A stretch of 64,000 nt of DNA from Neptunicoccus sediminis. Lineage in GTDB: Bacteria; Pseudomonadota; Alphaproteobacteria; Rhodobacterales; Rhodobacteraceae. Under the pieces are notes generated by a model. The model was not told where the DNA came from, did not search any database, and was given only the letters and a program-made list of their open reading frames with translations. Shown piece after piece: positions 1-9,900 of this stretch; the stretch's first letter is position 1, and each line of letters starts with the position of its first letter. The stretch lies in NCBI RefSeq assembly GCF_001719615.1, contig NZ_MDVX01000001.1, forward strand, positions 434,001-498,000, in the 5' to 3' direction. A program made the position numbers and the translations under genes.

Positions 1-811
<811 letters not shown>

Positions 812-854
812 GTGTCACCCGATGTTCTGTCAGGGCGGGGAATAAGCGGGCTAT

Positions 855-872
855 GCGTCATGCAGTTGTCAG
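855..872 (+). promoter_or_regulatory. Pho-box-like direct repeat, weaker pair
   Basis: GCGTCAT, a 4-base spacer GCAG, then TTGTCAG. The 7-bp half-sites and 11-bp period fit a PhoB half-box pair, each unit matching the CTGTCAT consensus at 5 of 7 positions. It lies about 45 bp upstream of phnC, a gene family normally in the Pho regulon, but the repeats read away from that gene, so the assignment is tentative. Confidence 0.3.
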
Positions 873-997
873 TTTCTTAAAGGTTTTGTGAACACGCATT
901 TTTTCCTGTTTTGCAGAACGCGGCAGAGGTGCTTCTGAGCCAAAGGCACCGTGTTACTCGTCTCACGAAAAAGAGAGATATGCCTGTGTTGACTTCC

Positions 998-1025
998 CTG
1001 ACTTATTTTGTCAGGTAATTGTCAT
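998..1025 (+). promoter_or_regulatory. Palindrome CTGAC-N7-GTCAG overlapping a Pho-box-like repeat
   Basis: Bases 998-1014 form a perfect 5+5 inverted repeat (CTGAC, TTATTTT, GTCAG). The right arm also belongs to a direct repeat TTGTCAG-GTAA-TTGTCAT at 1008-1025 with an 11-bp period, as in Pho boxes. The position upstream of hemP and the imelysin genes suggests an iron-responsive operator of the Rhodobacterales type. The position between phnC and hemP would also suit PhoB. Sequence alone cannot decide between the two. Confidence 0.4.
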
Positions 1026-1206
1026 CAGCCACCCGAATGCGGAATCACCGGGCAGCCAGCACGCGAAATCAAAGACGAGAGGGGCTGAACATGGCTGACC
1101 CGTCCACCCGGACCATCCGACACGGGAAACCGCGTTTAACGGACGTTTGTCCGAATTGGGGCGACTGGCCTGTTGAATGGCACTCTCGGGATCGAGGGAT
1201 AGAAAC

Positions 1207-1404
1207 ATGGGTATAGTTTACAAAGATATGCAGATTACTGGCGGACAGGGTGCAGCAGACGGATTTTCGACCCCCGTCAGCCAAACGCCAGTCCATGCGG
1301 CTGCCGAACTGACCGAGCACGGGCCAACCGCCTATATCCGGCATCTCGATCAGGTCTACACCCTGCGTATCACCCGTGCAAACAAGCTGATCCTGACAAA
1401 ATGA
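1207..1404 (+). CDS. hemP: Hemin uptake protein HemP
   Basis: A 65-residue protein whose C-terminal half carries the HemP family signature: a histidine before a short variable stretch, then IRHLDQVYTLRITRANKLIL and a final TK. HemP proteins are small cytoplasmic factors found with haem and iron uptake genes; in some alpha- and betaproteobacteria they act as activators of haem-uptake genes. The ATG at 1207 follows a purine-rich GAGGGA. It leads a run of iron-related genes on the same strand (imelysin, di-haem protein, imelysin, DUF1513), and 99 bp separate it from the first imelysin. A short upstream frame ends at 1216, overlapping this start, which could couple translation. Family call is confident; the regulatory role here is inferred. 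Confidence 0.85.
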   Translation: MGIVYKDMQITGGQGAADGFSTPVSQTPVHAAAELTEHGPTAYIRHLDQVYTLRITRANKLILTK

Positions 1405-1503
1405 ACCCGCTGGCGACCTGACGGGGCGACCCAACGGGGCGGTGCGGCTTGCGTGCCGCCCGAACGCCGCAAACCACGCTTTACCAAGCAGAAAGACCCT
1501 AAC

Positions 1504-2781
1504 ATGAAGACCCTTACGCAACTGGCGGGCCTGCTGGCCGCAACCACGGCCCTGACAGCCCCCACACTGGCAGAAACAGCGCCGGAAAAGGCAGCCGTAA
1601 TTTCGACCTATGCGGATATTGCAGAAGCAACTTACAGCGACAGCCTCTACGCCGCAAAAAACCTGCAATCAGCTGTTGCTGCGCTGGTGGCCGACCCCTC
1701 TGCCGAAGCCTTGCAAGCGGCCAAAGCTGCATGGCTGGCCGCGCGGGTGCCTTACCAGCAAAGCGAAGTGTTCCGCTTTGGCAATGCGATTGTCGACGAT
1801 TGGGAAGGTAAGGTTAACGCTTGGCCGCTAGACGAGGGGCTGATCGACTATGTGGATGCGTCTTATGGCGGTGCGACAGATGAAAACGCAGCAGCCGTGT
1901 TGAACGTGGTGGCCAACCCGACGTTTCAATTGGGGGGAACAGATGTGGATGCGACAACCATCACCCCCGCGCTGCTGGAGGAAACCTTGCAGGAAGCGGA
2001 CGGGGTCGAGGCAAACGTGGCCACAGGCTATCACGCGATTGAATTTTTGCTCTGGGGGCAGGATCTGAACGGACATGACGCGGGCAGTGGCAACCGTCCC
2101 TGGACCGATTATGCCAAGGGCGATGACTGCACGAATGGCAACTGCGATCGACGCGGGGCCTATTTGCAGGCGGCAACCGATCTGCTGGTCAGCGATCTGG
2201 ACTGGATGGCCGCGCAATGGGGGGCCGATGGAGAAGCCCGCGCCGCGATCAGTGGTGATGAAATCGCCGGTCTTTCAGCAATGCTGACGGGAATGGGGTC
2301 GCTGTCTTATGGGGAGCAGGCCGGAGAGCGGATGCGTCTTGGCCTGATGTTGAACGATCCGGAAGAAGAGCACGACTGTTTCTCGGACAACACCCATAAC
2401 AGTCACTATTATGACGGGCTGGGGGTGCAGAATGTGTACCTTGGCGAATATGTCCGCATTGACGGTACAGTCGTTAGCGGTCCGTCGCTGGCGGATCTGG
2501 TCGCGGCAAAAGATCCTGCATTGGATGCGCAGATGCAGGGCAAACTGTCCAACACCATGATGGCACTGGGCCGGATCAAATCCGCGGCCGAGGCCGGATT
2601 TGCCTATGACCAGATGCTGGAGCAAGGCAATGCGGCGGGCGAAGCGCTGGTGATGGGTGGTGTGAACGGTCTGATCGACCAGACCCGCACCATTGAACGG
2701 ATCGTGACAGAGCTGGGATTGAGCAGCGTCGCTTTTGAAGGCTCTGACAGTCTCGATAATCCGGGGGCAGTGTTCGAATAA
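1504..2781 (+). CDS. Imelysin-family (peptidase M75/IrpA-like) periplasmic iron-regulated protein
   Basis: A 425-residue exported protein. The start is placed at the ATG at 1504, which opens directly into a signal peptide (MKTLTQLAGLLAATTALTAP, cleavage near A-E); upstream in-frame codons would disrupt it. The mature part has the imelysin fold signature, including the GxHxxE motif GYHAIE at residues 175-180, near an E/D-rich region. Imelysin proteins such as IrpA and the EfeO M75 domain are periplasmic or outer-membrane factors needed for iron uptake; peptidase activity is doubtful for most. It precedes a di-haem cytochrome and a second imelysin in the same direction, a set recurring in Rhodobacterales iron loci. 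Iron-responsive expression is inferred from context and from the palindrome upstream of hemP. Confidence 0.85.
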   Translation: MKTLTQLAGLLAATTALTAPTLAETAPEKAAVISTYADIAEATYSDSLYAAKNLQSAVAALVADPSAEALQAAKAAWLAARVPYQQSEVFRFGNAIVDDWEGKVNAWPLDEGLIDYVDASYGGATDENAAAVLNVVANPTFQLGGTDVDATTITPALLEETLQEADGVEANVATGYHAIEFLLWGQDLNGHDAGSGNRPWTDYAKGDDCTNGNCDRRGAYLQAATDLLVSDLDWMAAQWGADGEARAAISGDEIAGLSAMLTGMGSLSYGEQAGERMRLGLMLNDPEEEHDCFSDNTHNSHYYDGLGVQNVYLGEYVRIDGTVVSGPSLADLVAAKDPALDAQMQGKLSNTMMALGRIKSAAEAGFAYDQMLEQGNAAGEALVMGGVNGLIDQTRTIERIVTELGLSSVAFEGSDSLDNPGAVFE

Positions 2782-2790
2782 AACCCATTT

Positions 2791-2818
2791 CAGGCGGCAG
2801 GCTTCGGCCTGTCGCCTG
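2791..2818 (+). other. Strong hairpin with TTCG loop between imelysin and cytochrome genes
   Basis: A 12-bp stem (one G-T wobble) closes on a TTCG tetraloop ten bases after the imelysin stop codon. No T-run follows, so it is not a standard intrinsic terminator. It could stabilise the upstream mRNA segment or lower expression of the downstream genes. The rest of the 242-bp gap to 3024 holds no gene. Confidence 0.5.
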
Positions 2819-3023
2819 TAGTTCCTGAGGCTTCAGGGGGCAAGCGGCGAAAGCTTGCCCATTCACCGCCCCCTGCGGGGCTGGACTAAAGTTTTCAAAC
2901 TGGTATCACCCCGCCGTCGGGCTGTGCCAACAGGTTGCAAGGCGGCACCGGAATACAAGCAGGGCGCGTTGGTGCCTTGATGTTTCTGTTCCGGGTCTCA
3001 AGCCTTCGCCAGAGAGTAAGTAT

Positions 3024-4559
3024 ATGGACATAAACAAAATCTTCCGCAGCCTGTCCTGTTCTGCGATGATCGCGCTCCTGCCGTTTGTTGCGCAAGCGCA
3101 GGTGCTGCAACCGGATGACAGCCACCTTGACGTGGTGCCCAGAACCAAAGCGGAAATCGCGCGGATCAAGGCCGTGACCGCCCCGCCGACCGATTTCAGC
3201 CAACCCCAGAAATTTGAAGAAAACAGCGCCGGCGCCGCCAGTGTGCGGGTCCGCGACAGCCGCGATGCGTTTTCTGCCATGTCCGGTAATATGCCCTTCG
3301 CCCGAGAGTTGGATTTCAAGGTCGGCAACGGCATTTTCCGCAAGCTGTGGGTGTCTTCGCCAAGCTCTACGCTGGCCTCTGACGGGTTGGGGCCGCTGTT
3401 TAACGCCCGCTCCTGCCAGCGCTGCCACCTGAAAGACGGGCGCGGCCATCCGCCAGAACCGGGCGATGAGAACGCGGTGTCTTTCCTGATGCGGATTTCC
3501 GTGCCCACGCCGGAACGTGTCACATCCGATTTGGAAAGCTACCTCAGCACCCGCCCCGATCCGGTCTACGGCAGCCAGATACAGGACGCAGGACTTGCCG
3601 GTCACAAAGCCGAGGCGCGGATCGGCGTGAGCTATACAGAAACCGAGATTCCCCTGTCGGGCGGTGAAATCGCGGTCCTGCGAAAGCCTCTGTTTACGTT
3701 AGATGATCTCGGCTACGGACCATTGGCCAAAGGTGCAGTGCTTAGCCCCCGTGTGGCTCCGCAGATGATCGGTCTGGGTCTGTTAGAGGCGATACCAGCG
3801 GCGGATATTCTATCCCGCGAAGACCCTGATGATGCGGATGGCGACGGGATTTCGGGCCGTGCCAATATCGTCTGGTCGGCGGAACTCCAGCGTCCGATGC
3901 TGGGGCGGTTCGGATTGAAAGCGGGCCAGCCCAGCATTCGCGATCAGACTGCTGCCGCATTCTTGGGGGACATCGGAATTTCGTCGTCCCTGCATGACGC
4001 TGCTTACGGGGATTGCACGCCCGCGCAGGATGTTTGCGTGGCTGCGGTGCACGGCGATCAGGATGAACGGGTCTTTGAGGTGGACAGCGAAACGCTCGAC
4101 CTTGTGACGTTTTACAGCCGCAATCTGGGGGTGCCCAAGCGCCGTAATGTGAATGATCCGCAGGTTTTGCGTGGCAAACAAGTGTTTTACCAAACCGGAT
4201 GCACAGCCTGCCACACGCCGAATTTCGTAACGAACCGACTGAAGAACCAGCCCGAGCAAAGCTTCCAGTTGATCTGGCCCTATACCGATATGCTGCTGCA
4301 CGACATGGGTGCGGGGCTGGCGGATAACGCACCCGAAGCCCGCGCCAGCGGTTCGGAATGGCGCACGCCGCCGCTGTGGGGGATCGGCCTGACCAAAGAT
4401 GTCAGCGGTCACACACGGTTTCTGCACGACGGACGCGCCCGCAACTTGCTGGAGGCGGTGCTCTGGCACGGCGGCGAGGCGCAAGCCTCCCGCGACACTG
4501 TTATACAAATGCCCCCCAGCGATCGGGCTGCCCTGATCCGTTTCCTTGAAAGTCTGTAA
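3024..4559 (+). CDS. Di-haem oxidoreductase family c-type cytochrome (DHOR/DUF1111)
   Basis: A 511-residue exported protein starting MDINKIFRSL with a signal peptide ending near AQA-Q. Two covalent haem-binding motifs are present: CQRCH at residues 131-135 and CTACH at 393-397. The C-terminal region with HDMGAGLAD and a W-R-T-P-P-L-W-G segment is typical of the di-haem oxidoreductase family, which is related to bacterial cytochrome c peroxidases but of mostly unknown reaction. Located between two imelysins, it is likely a periplasmic redox partner for iron handling, perhaps oxidising or reducing iron during uptake; that role is inference. It lies 3 bp upstream of the next imelysin gene, so the two are co-transcribed and probably co-translated. 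Confidence 0.85.
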   Translation: MDINKIFRSLSCSAMIALLPFVAQAQVLQPDDSHLDVVPRTKAEIARIKAVTAPPTDFSQPQKFEENSAGAASVRVRDSRDAFSAMSGNMPFARELDFKVGNGIFRKLWVSSPSSTLASDGLGPLFNARSCQRCHLKDGRGHPPEPGDENAVSFLMRISVPTPERVTSDLESYLSTRPDPVYGSQIQDAGLAGHKAEARIGVSYTETEIPLSGGEIAVLRKPLFTLDDLGYGPLAKGAVLSPRVAPQMIGLGLLEAIPAADILSREDPDDADGDGISGRANIVWSAELQRPMLGRFGLKAGQPSIRDQTAAAFLGDIGISSSLHDAAYGDCTPAQDVCVAAVHGDQDERVFEVDSETLDLVTFYSRNLGVPKRRNVNDPQVLRGKQVFYQTGCTACHTPNFVTNRLKNQPEQSFQLIWPYTDMLLHDMGAGLADNAPEARASGSEWRTPPLWGIGLTKDVSGHTRFLHDGRARNLLEAVLWHGGEAQASRDTVIQMPPSDRAALIRFLESL

Positions 4560-4562
4560 CCC

Positions 4563-5573
4563 ATGAAGAAACTCTGCACCCTTTTTCTTGCCCTTATCTT
4601 GCCTGTCTCGGCCAGTGCGGATACCGCGCTGGTGGATCGCGTGATCAGCAACCACGTGATCCCGCGGTTCCAGACACTGGCGCGCACGACGGCGCAACTG
4701 GCGGAAACGGCGGCGCAGACCTGTGATCTGGACAACGGGCAGGTGATTTCCGACTATCATGCGGCCTTTGATGCGTGGGTTGGCGTCAGTCATTTGCGCT
4801 TTGGTCCGACCGAGGTGGACGACCGCGCCTTTGCGCTGGCGTTCTGGCCGGACCCGCGCAGCAAAACCCCCAAGGCGTTGTACAAGATGATCAGCGAAGA
4901 GGATCCGGTGATCCAACTGCCAGCGAATTATTCCCAAGCCTCCATTGCGGTGCGCGGGTTTTACGCGATGGAATATCTTCTGTTTGATGCGCCCACGCGG
5001 GAACTTGGCCACGGTGAATATCAATGCGCGCTGTTTCAGGCGATGACACAGGATACGGCGGCGATCAGTCAGGACATTCTGGATGACTGGCAACCGGATT
5101 ATGCCGCGCTGATGCTGTCCGCGGGCCAGAACGAGCGTTACCAGACCGAAAAAGAGGCGGTGCAGGAATTTTTCAAAGCGGCGCTGACGGGATTTCAGTT
5201 CACCAAAGACACGCGCATCGCGCGACCGCTTGGCACCTTTGACAAACCGCGCCCGAACCGGGCCGAGGCCCGCCGCTCCGGTCGCTCTCTGCGCAACGTG
5301 GTTCTTGCGACCGAGGCTTCGCTTGATCTGGCCCGCCGTTTGGGGCGGGGTGACGAAACCATCCAGAGCCGTTTTGACAGGTTGGAACACGTTTTCACCA
5401 CTGCGGTCGCCAAACTGGAAAGTCCGGTCTTTGCGGATGTTATGGACCCGCAGAGCCGTGTGAAAGTCGAGGTGGTGCAACAGTCCGTGGACCGGCTGCT
5501 GGAATACACGCTCGGCGGTCTCGGGCCGTATCTCGGGGTGGCCGAAGGGTTTAACGCGCTGGACGGAGATTAA
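4563..5573 (+). CDS. Second imelysin-family protein with altered GxHxxE motif
   Basis: A 336-residue exported protein beginning MKKLCTLFLALILPVSASA, a clear signal peptide. The imelysin fold is recognisable (conserved W-G/H-L-R-F-G-P region near residue 75, then a helical C-terminal half), but the family motif reads G132-F-Y134-A-M-E137: histidine is replaced by tyrosine. The partner at 1504-2781 keeps the histidine, so the two paralogues have diverged at the presumed metal site. It begins 3 bp after the di-haem gene and ends 2 bp before the DUF1513 gene, so all three form a tight operon. Likely periplasmic, in iron handling; the precise role is unknown. Confidence 0.8.
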   Translation: MKKLCTLFLALILPVSASADTALVDRVISNHVIPRFQTLARTTAQLAETAAQTCDLDNGQVISDYHAAFDAWVGVSHLRFGPTEVDDRAFALAFWPDPRSKTPKALYKMISEEDPVIQLPANYSQASIAVRGFYAMEYLLFDAPTRELGHGEYQCALFQAMTQDTAAISQDILDDWQPDYAALMLSAGQNERYQTEKEAVQEFFKAALTGFQFTKDTRIARPLGTFDKPRPNRAEARRSGRSLRNVVLATEASLDLARRLGRGDETIQSRFDRLEHVFTTAVAKLESPVFADVMDPQSRVKVEVVQQSVDRLLEYTLGGLGPYLGVAEGFNALDGD

Positions 5574-5575
5574 CC

Positions 5576-6646
5576 ATGACCAGCCGCCGTGGATTTCTCG
5601 CAGGACTGGCCGCCGCCGGTTTTGCCCCGCGCACCACATGGGCCAGTGCCGGGGCGCCTGCCTGTCTGGCTGCGGCGCGAACGGACACGGGGGGCTATGT
5701 GCTATGCGGATTGTCCGGTGCGGGGGAGGTCCTGTTTGACATTCCGTTGCCCGATCGCGGCCACGCGGCTGCCGCCCATCCCCACCGCGCCGATGCGGTG
5801 GCTTTTGCCCGACGACCGGGCCGTTTTGCGGTCGTGGTTAACTGTGTGAACGGGGCGGTTCGGGCAAGGCTTGACGCGCCGGAGGGCAGGCATTTCTACG
5901 GTCATGGCAGCTTTGATCTGGACGGACGGTATCTGTTCACGACAGAAAACGATTATGAGGCAGGCCAGGGTGTTATCGGCGTTTGGGACTGCGCAGAGGA
6001 TTATCGCCGCGTAGGGGAGTTTGCCTCTGGCGGGGTCGGTCCGCATGAGATCAAAACCCTGCCCTCCGGTGCTCTGGTGGTGGCCAACGGCGGGATTGAG
6101 ACCCATCCCGAGGCAGGGCGGGCCAAGCTGAATATCCCCTTGATGGAACCGAACCTCTGTTATCTTTCAACGCAGGGGCAGCCGCTTGAGACACTGCGTC
6201 TTGATCCTGCCCTCCACAAAAATTCAATCCGCCATCTGGATGTTTCGGGCGATGGACTGGTTGCAGTCGGGATGCAGTGGCAGGGGGAGACGGGGCAGGT
6301 GGTGCCGCTGGTCTTTACCCACCGACCCGGAGAACAGGCGGTTTTTCCCGATATTGCGCCTGAAGTTTATCGCCGGATGCTGGGCTATGTGGGCAGTATT
6401 GCGATTAACAACGCAGGGGACAGGCTGGCCGCGACCTCGCCGCGCGGTGGGGTCGTGCTGGGCACGGCGACCAAACCGCGGGCCGGTGAACCGGCGCTGG
6501 AACCCTATCCGGATGTTTGCGGTGTTACCTTTGGTCCTTGGGGCCGGATGGTGACAACCGGCGCAGGGCAGGTGATCGGCGGGCTGGCGCAGCAGCCGCA
6601 ACACTATCCCAGGTTGCAGTGGGACAATCATCTGGTGCGGATCTGA
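5576..6646 (+). CDS. DUF1513 domain-containing protein, Tat-exported
   Basis: A 356-residue protein opening with a twin-arginine signal (S-R-R-G-F-L-A-G, residues 3-10) followed by an alanine-rich hydrophobic stretch, so export through the Tat pathway is expected. The rest has repeating G- and D-rich strands such as GRYLFTTENDYE and a V-G-P-H-E-I motif, consistent with the DUF1513 family, predicted beta-propeller proteins of unknown function. In many alpha- and gammaproteobacteria it closes the imelysin/di-haem iron operon, as here. Tat export suggests a folded or cofactor-bearing protein in the periplasm. Function is unknown. Confidence 0.8.
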   Translation: MTSRRGFLAGLAAAGFAPRTTWASAGAPACLAAARTDTGGYVLCGLSGAGEVLFDIPLPDRGHAAAAHPHRADAVAFARRPGRFAVVVNCVNGAVRARLDAPEGRHFYGHGSFDLDGRYLFTTENDYEAGQGVIGVWDCAEDYRRVGEFASGGVGPHEIKTLPSGALVVANGGIETHPEAGRAKLNIPLMEPNLCYLSTQGQPLETLRLDPALHKNSIRHLDVSGDGLVAVGMQWQGETGQVVPLVFTHRPGEQAVFPDIAPEVYRRMLGYVGSIAINNAGDRLAATSPRGGVVLGTATKPRAGEPALEPYPDVCGVTFGPWGRMVTTGAGQVIGGLAQQPQHYPRLQWDNHLVRI

Positions 6647-6935
6647 TCCCCGCGGAAAACCGCAGGACCGGTCTGCAAAAAAAAGCTGCGGCGCCTTGCA
6701 CATCAGGGGCTGGTCCGTCCTTAATCCACGCATTACCCTAGGGTTAAGCCGGATCAAGCGTTGCAAATTTGCTGAAAATCCGAAGTACTGCCAAATATAA
6801 ACCGCATTTGTGTATATAGCTGTTTGGGCAAAGTGCGGAGTATGCTAGTTTGTCGAAAAAATCGCGTTGCTGTGCCTTTCTACCCTAGGACGAATGGTGC
6901 CAGAATGACCGAAAATAATGCAGGCAGGCTAAATT

Positions 6936-9900
6936 ATGGCTAAAAACCAATTCGCAATTACAGTGCGCAGTTTTGGCGGACTGTGTTTTCGGAAATCTAT
7001 GGTCTGTGCCGCCATTTTCCTGTCCCTCGTGCCAAATGTCCTTGCCGCGCAGCCTGTTGCCGGCCCTGAAAGCAGCCTTCTGGCGCAGTTTATTGCGGAA
7101 TATTACTGGTACGTCATTTCCGGCTCTATGCTGTTCATGTCGCTTCTTCTGGCGCTGGTGGCTGTGACCATCCGCAACATCCACCTGCTGCGCCATCGCC
7201 GTCACAAGATTATCGCACAGGGTGCCGAACTGGAATTCCAGAAACAGGCAATGGATCACCACGCCATTGTCAGCATTGCCAACAACGAAGGGATCATCAC
7301 CTATGTGAATGAGAACTTCAAAAAAGTGACCGGCTATACCGAAGAGGAAATCATCGGGAAAGAGGTCAAGGTTCTCTGGGCAGAGCGCAAACTTGACGAA
7401 ACGATGAAAGACCTGCTGCGGGCGCTGGATCGCAAAGAGCCGTGGTCCGGCGAAATCCCCACCAGAAAGAAGAATGGCAATTTTTTCTGGGCGCAGGCGA
7501 CGATGGTTCCGTTTTTTGATTCCAACGGCAATTACGTCAACACCACCTCTATCCGCACCGATGTCACCGCAAACAAGATGGCCGAGGCGAAACGGCAGCT
7601 TACCTCTTCGCTGGATCTGCTGAAGGACGAAGTGGCGATGTTCTGGCCCGACACGCTTCAGCTGGTTTACATGAACAAAGCGGCACGGGAACAGAACGGC
7701 TGGTCGGAACTGGATTATCGCGCGAAGACTGTTTTTGACGTTTACATCCCGATCAAACGGGCGCCGTTTGAAAAACTGCTGGAATCCCTGAAACATACGC
7801 GCACGGGTCAGGCCAGCTTTGAGATGCCTGCGGGCAAGCGCGTCATCGAGATCACGCTCCAGTATGTGACCCCGCCAAATGAAAACCCGCGTTATGTGGC
7901 GATAATCCGTGACGTAACCGAGGCTGCGCGCTCCAAACGCGAAGTCGCCAATATGCGCACCGTTCTCGATCTGGCCGAATACGAAGTCTACATCATGGAC
8001 TCCCAGTCGCTGGAATATACCTATCTCAACAAGGCGGCCTTGCGTGCGGTCGGGTGGAATGAAAACGAATATCGCGGCAGGTCGCCTGCGGATGACGACG
8101 AACAGTTCGACCGCGACAGTTTTGAAAAACGCGTTGCGCCGCTGCGCGAGGGCAAGAAGACCGCCATTACATTTGAACGCCGCACATTGCACCGCCGCCC
8201 TACCGAAGTGACCATTCAAAAGCTGCGGATGGACGATCAGGGAGAGCGTTTCGTCGCGATTGTCCGTGACATCACGGAACGGGCAACTGCGGAGCGGGAA
8301 ATCCGGCGGTTCAAGACCGCGCTCGATCTTAGTTCCGACTCGGTTCATATGTTCTGGCCCGAAACCCTGCGTTATTTCTATGGCAACGAAGAAGCTTTGC
8401 GTCGCGCAGATAAGACGTTTGATGACTTCATTAACCATGGCCCGCTCGACACCAATACCACGCTAACACGCAAGGTGCTGCAAAAGCGTCTCGACCAGTT
8501 GATGAGCGGCGAAGTCTCTTCCCAGGTCTATGAGACGCAGCATGTCCTTGCCAACGGATCAATCATGCCGGTTGAGGTGAATCTCCAGTATATCGAGCCG
8601 AGATACCACCGGCCCTATTTCCTCGCGATCATCCGCGACCTGACCAAAACAAAAGCTGCGGACAAGGCGAAATCGGAATTTGTGGCCACCGTCAGCCACG
8701 AATTGCGTACGCCACTGACCTCTATCAAAGGGTCGCTCGGTCTGGTGCGCACCGGCGCGATGGGGGTCTTGCCGGACAAGCCCAAAGCCATGATCGAAAT
8801 CGCCTATAATAACTGCGAACGATTGGTCCGTTTGATCAACGATATTCTGGACATCGAAAAAATCGAAGCGGGCAAGATGGATTTCCAGATGGAGCGGCTG
8901 GACATGACCCAGCTTTTGCAGGATGCGCTGGAAGCCAACAAATCCTACGGCGAGGAGTTGGACATTACCTTTACCGCCACCGCCCCCGAGGTTCCGGTCT
9001 ATACCCACGGCGATGCAGGGCGTTTGTTGCAGGTTATGGCGAACCTCATGTCCAACGCGGCGAAATTCTCGAACAGCGGCAGCACGGTGGATATTAAGCT
9101 TGAAGCAGTCGAAAGCCGCTTGCGTGTGACCGTTTCGGATCAGGGTGCCGGTATTCCGCTGGAAGCCCAGCCAACGATTTTTGACAAGTTCACGCAGGCG
9201 GATTCGTCTGATGTGCGCAAAAAAGGCGGCACCGGACTGGGGTTGAGCATCTCCAAGATGATCGTGGAACAACATGGCGGCGAATTGAAATTCCGCAGTG
9301 TTCCGGATGTGGGCACCGACTTCTGGTTTGAACTGGAACTGCTCGAAGCGGTCAAACTGCTGCCCGCCAGTACGCTTTCCCCTGCCTTGCCGCAGATTCT
9401 TGTGTGTGAGGACGACCGTGATCTTGCGCTTACCCTGAAGAACCTGCTGGAGTTTGAAGGCTTCAACGTCACCATTTCGCCGGATGTTTCCACCGCGCGG
9501 GAGCGTCTGAACCACATGGATTTCGACGCCATGACTCTGGACCTGACGCTGCCTGACGGCAACGGGCTGGACCTGTTGCAAGATCTGCGCAACACGGATG
9601 AGCACGCCGATTTGCCGGTTGTAATCATCACCGGCAGCCAGATCGAAATGCGGGAACCTTTGCCAGACAACCTAAAGGGGCTGTTCCGCAAGCCTCCCAA
9701 CAGCCATGAGCTGATCACTTTGTTACAGACCGTAACCACGGAGACCACCACCCTTCGCCCGCGTATCCTGCACGTGGAGGACGACGCGGGCACGCGGGAG
9801 GTTGTGAAGAACATCATGGCGGATGCGGCGGATGTGGATGCCGCCCCGACCCTAGACTCGGCACGAGGAAAGCTCGACGCCAAAAGCTATGATCTGATGC

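Larger units (their letters stand above)
812..1206. other. Divergent intergenic region between phnC and hemP
   Basis: This 395-bp stretch separates the minus-strand phnC from plus-strand hemP and should carry both promoters. It contains two pairs of GTCA direct repeats with an 11-bp period (855-872 and 1008-1025) and a 17-bp palindrome (998-1014). A 41-codon open frame (1091-1216) has a purine-rich ribosome-binding-site-like stretch and ends inside the hemP start region. No convincing longer gene was found. Confidence 0.7.

Noticed and set aside
3810-5639. 609-codon open frame on the minus strand
   Set aside because: It lies fully antisense to the di-haem and imelysin genes, which have clear family motifs, signal peptides and start sites. 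High GC coding DNA often leaves such antisense frames open.
6734-6890. Repeated TACCCTAGG at 6735 and 6881 upstream of the hybrid kinase
   Set aside because: Only two 9-bp copies, one palindromic; too short to claim an operator. The 289-bp gap otherwise shows no gene.
6885-8438. 517-codon open frame on the minus strand
   Set aside because: Antisense to the PAS region of the hybrid kinase; no domain or start site.
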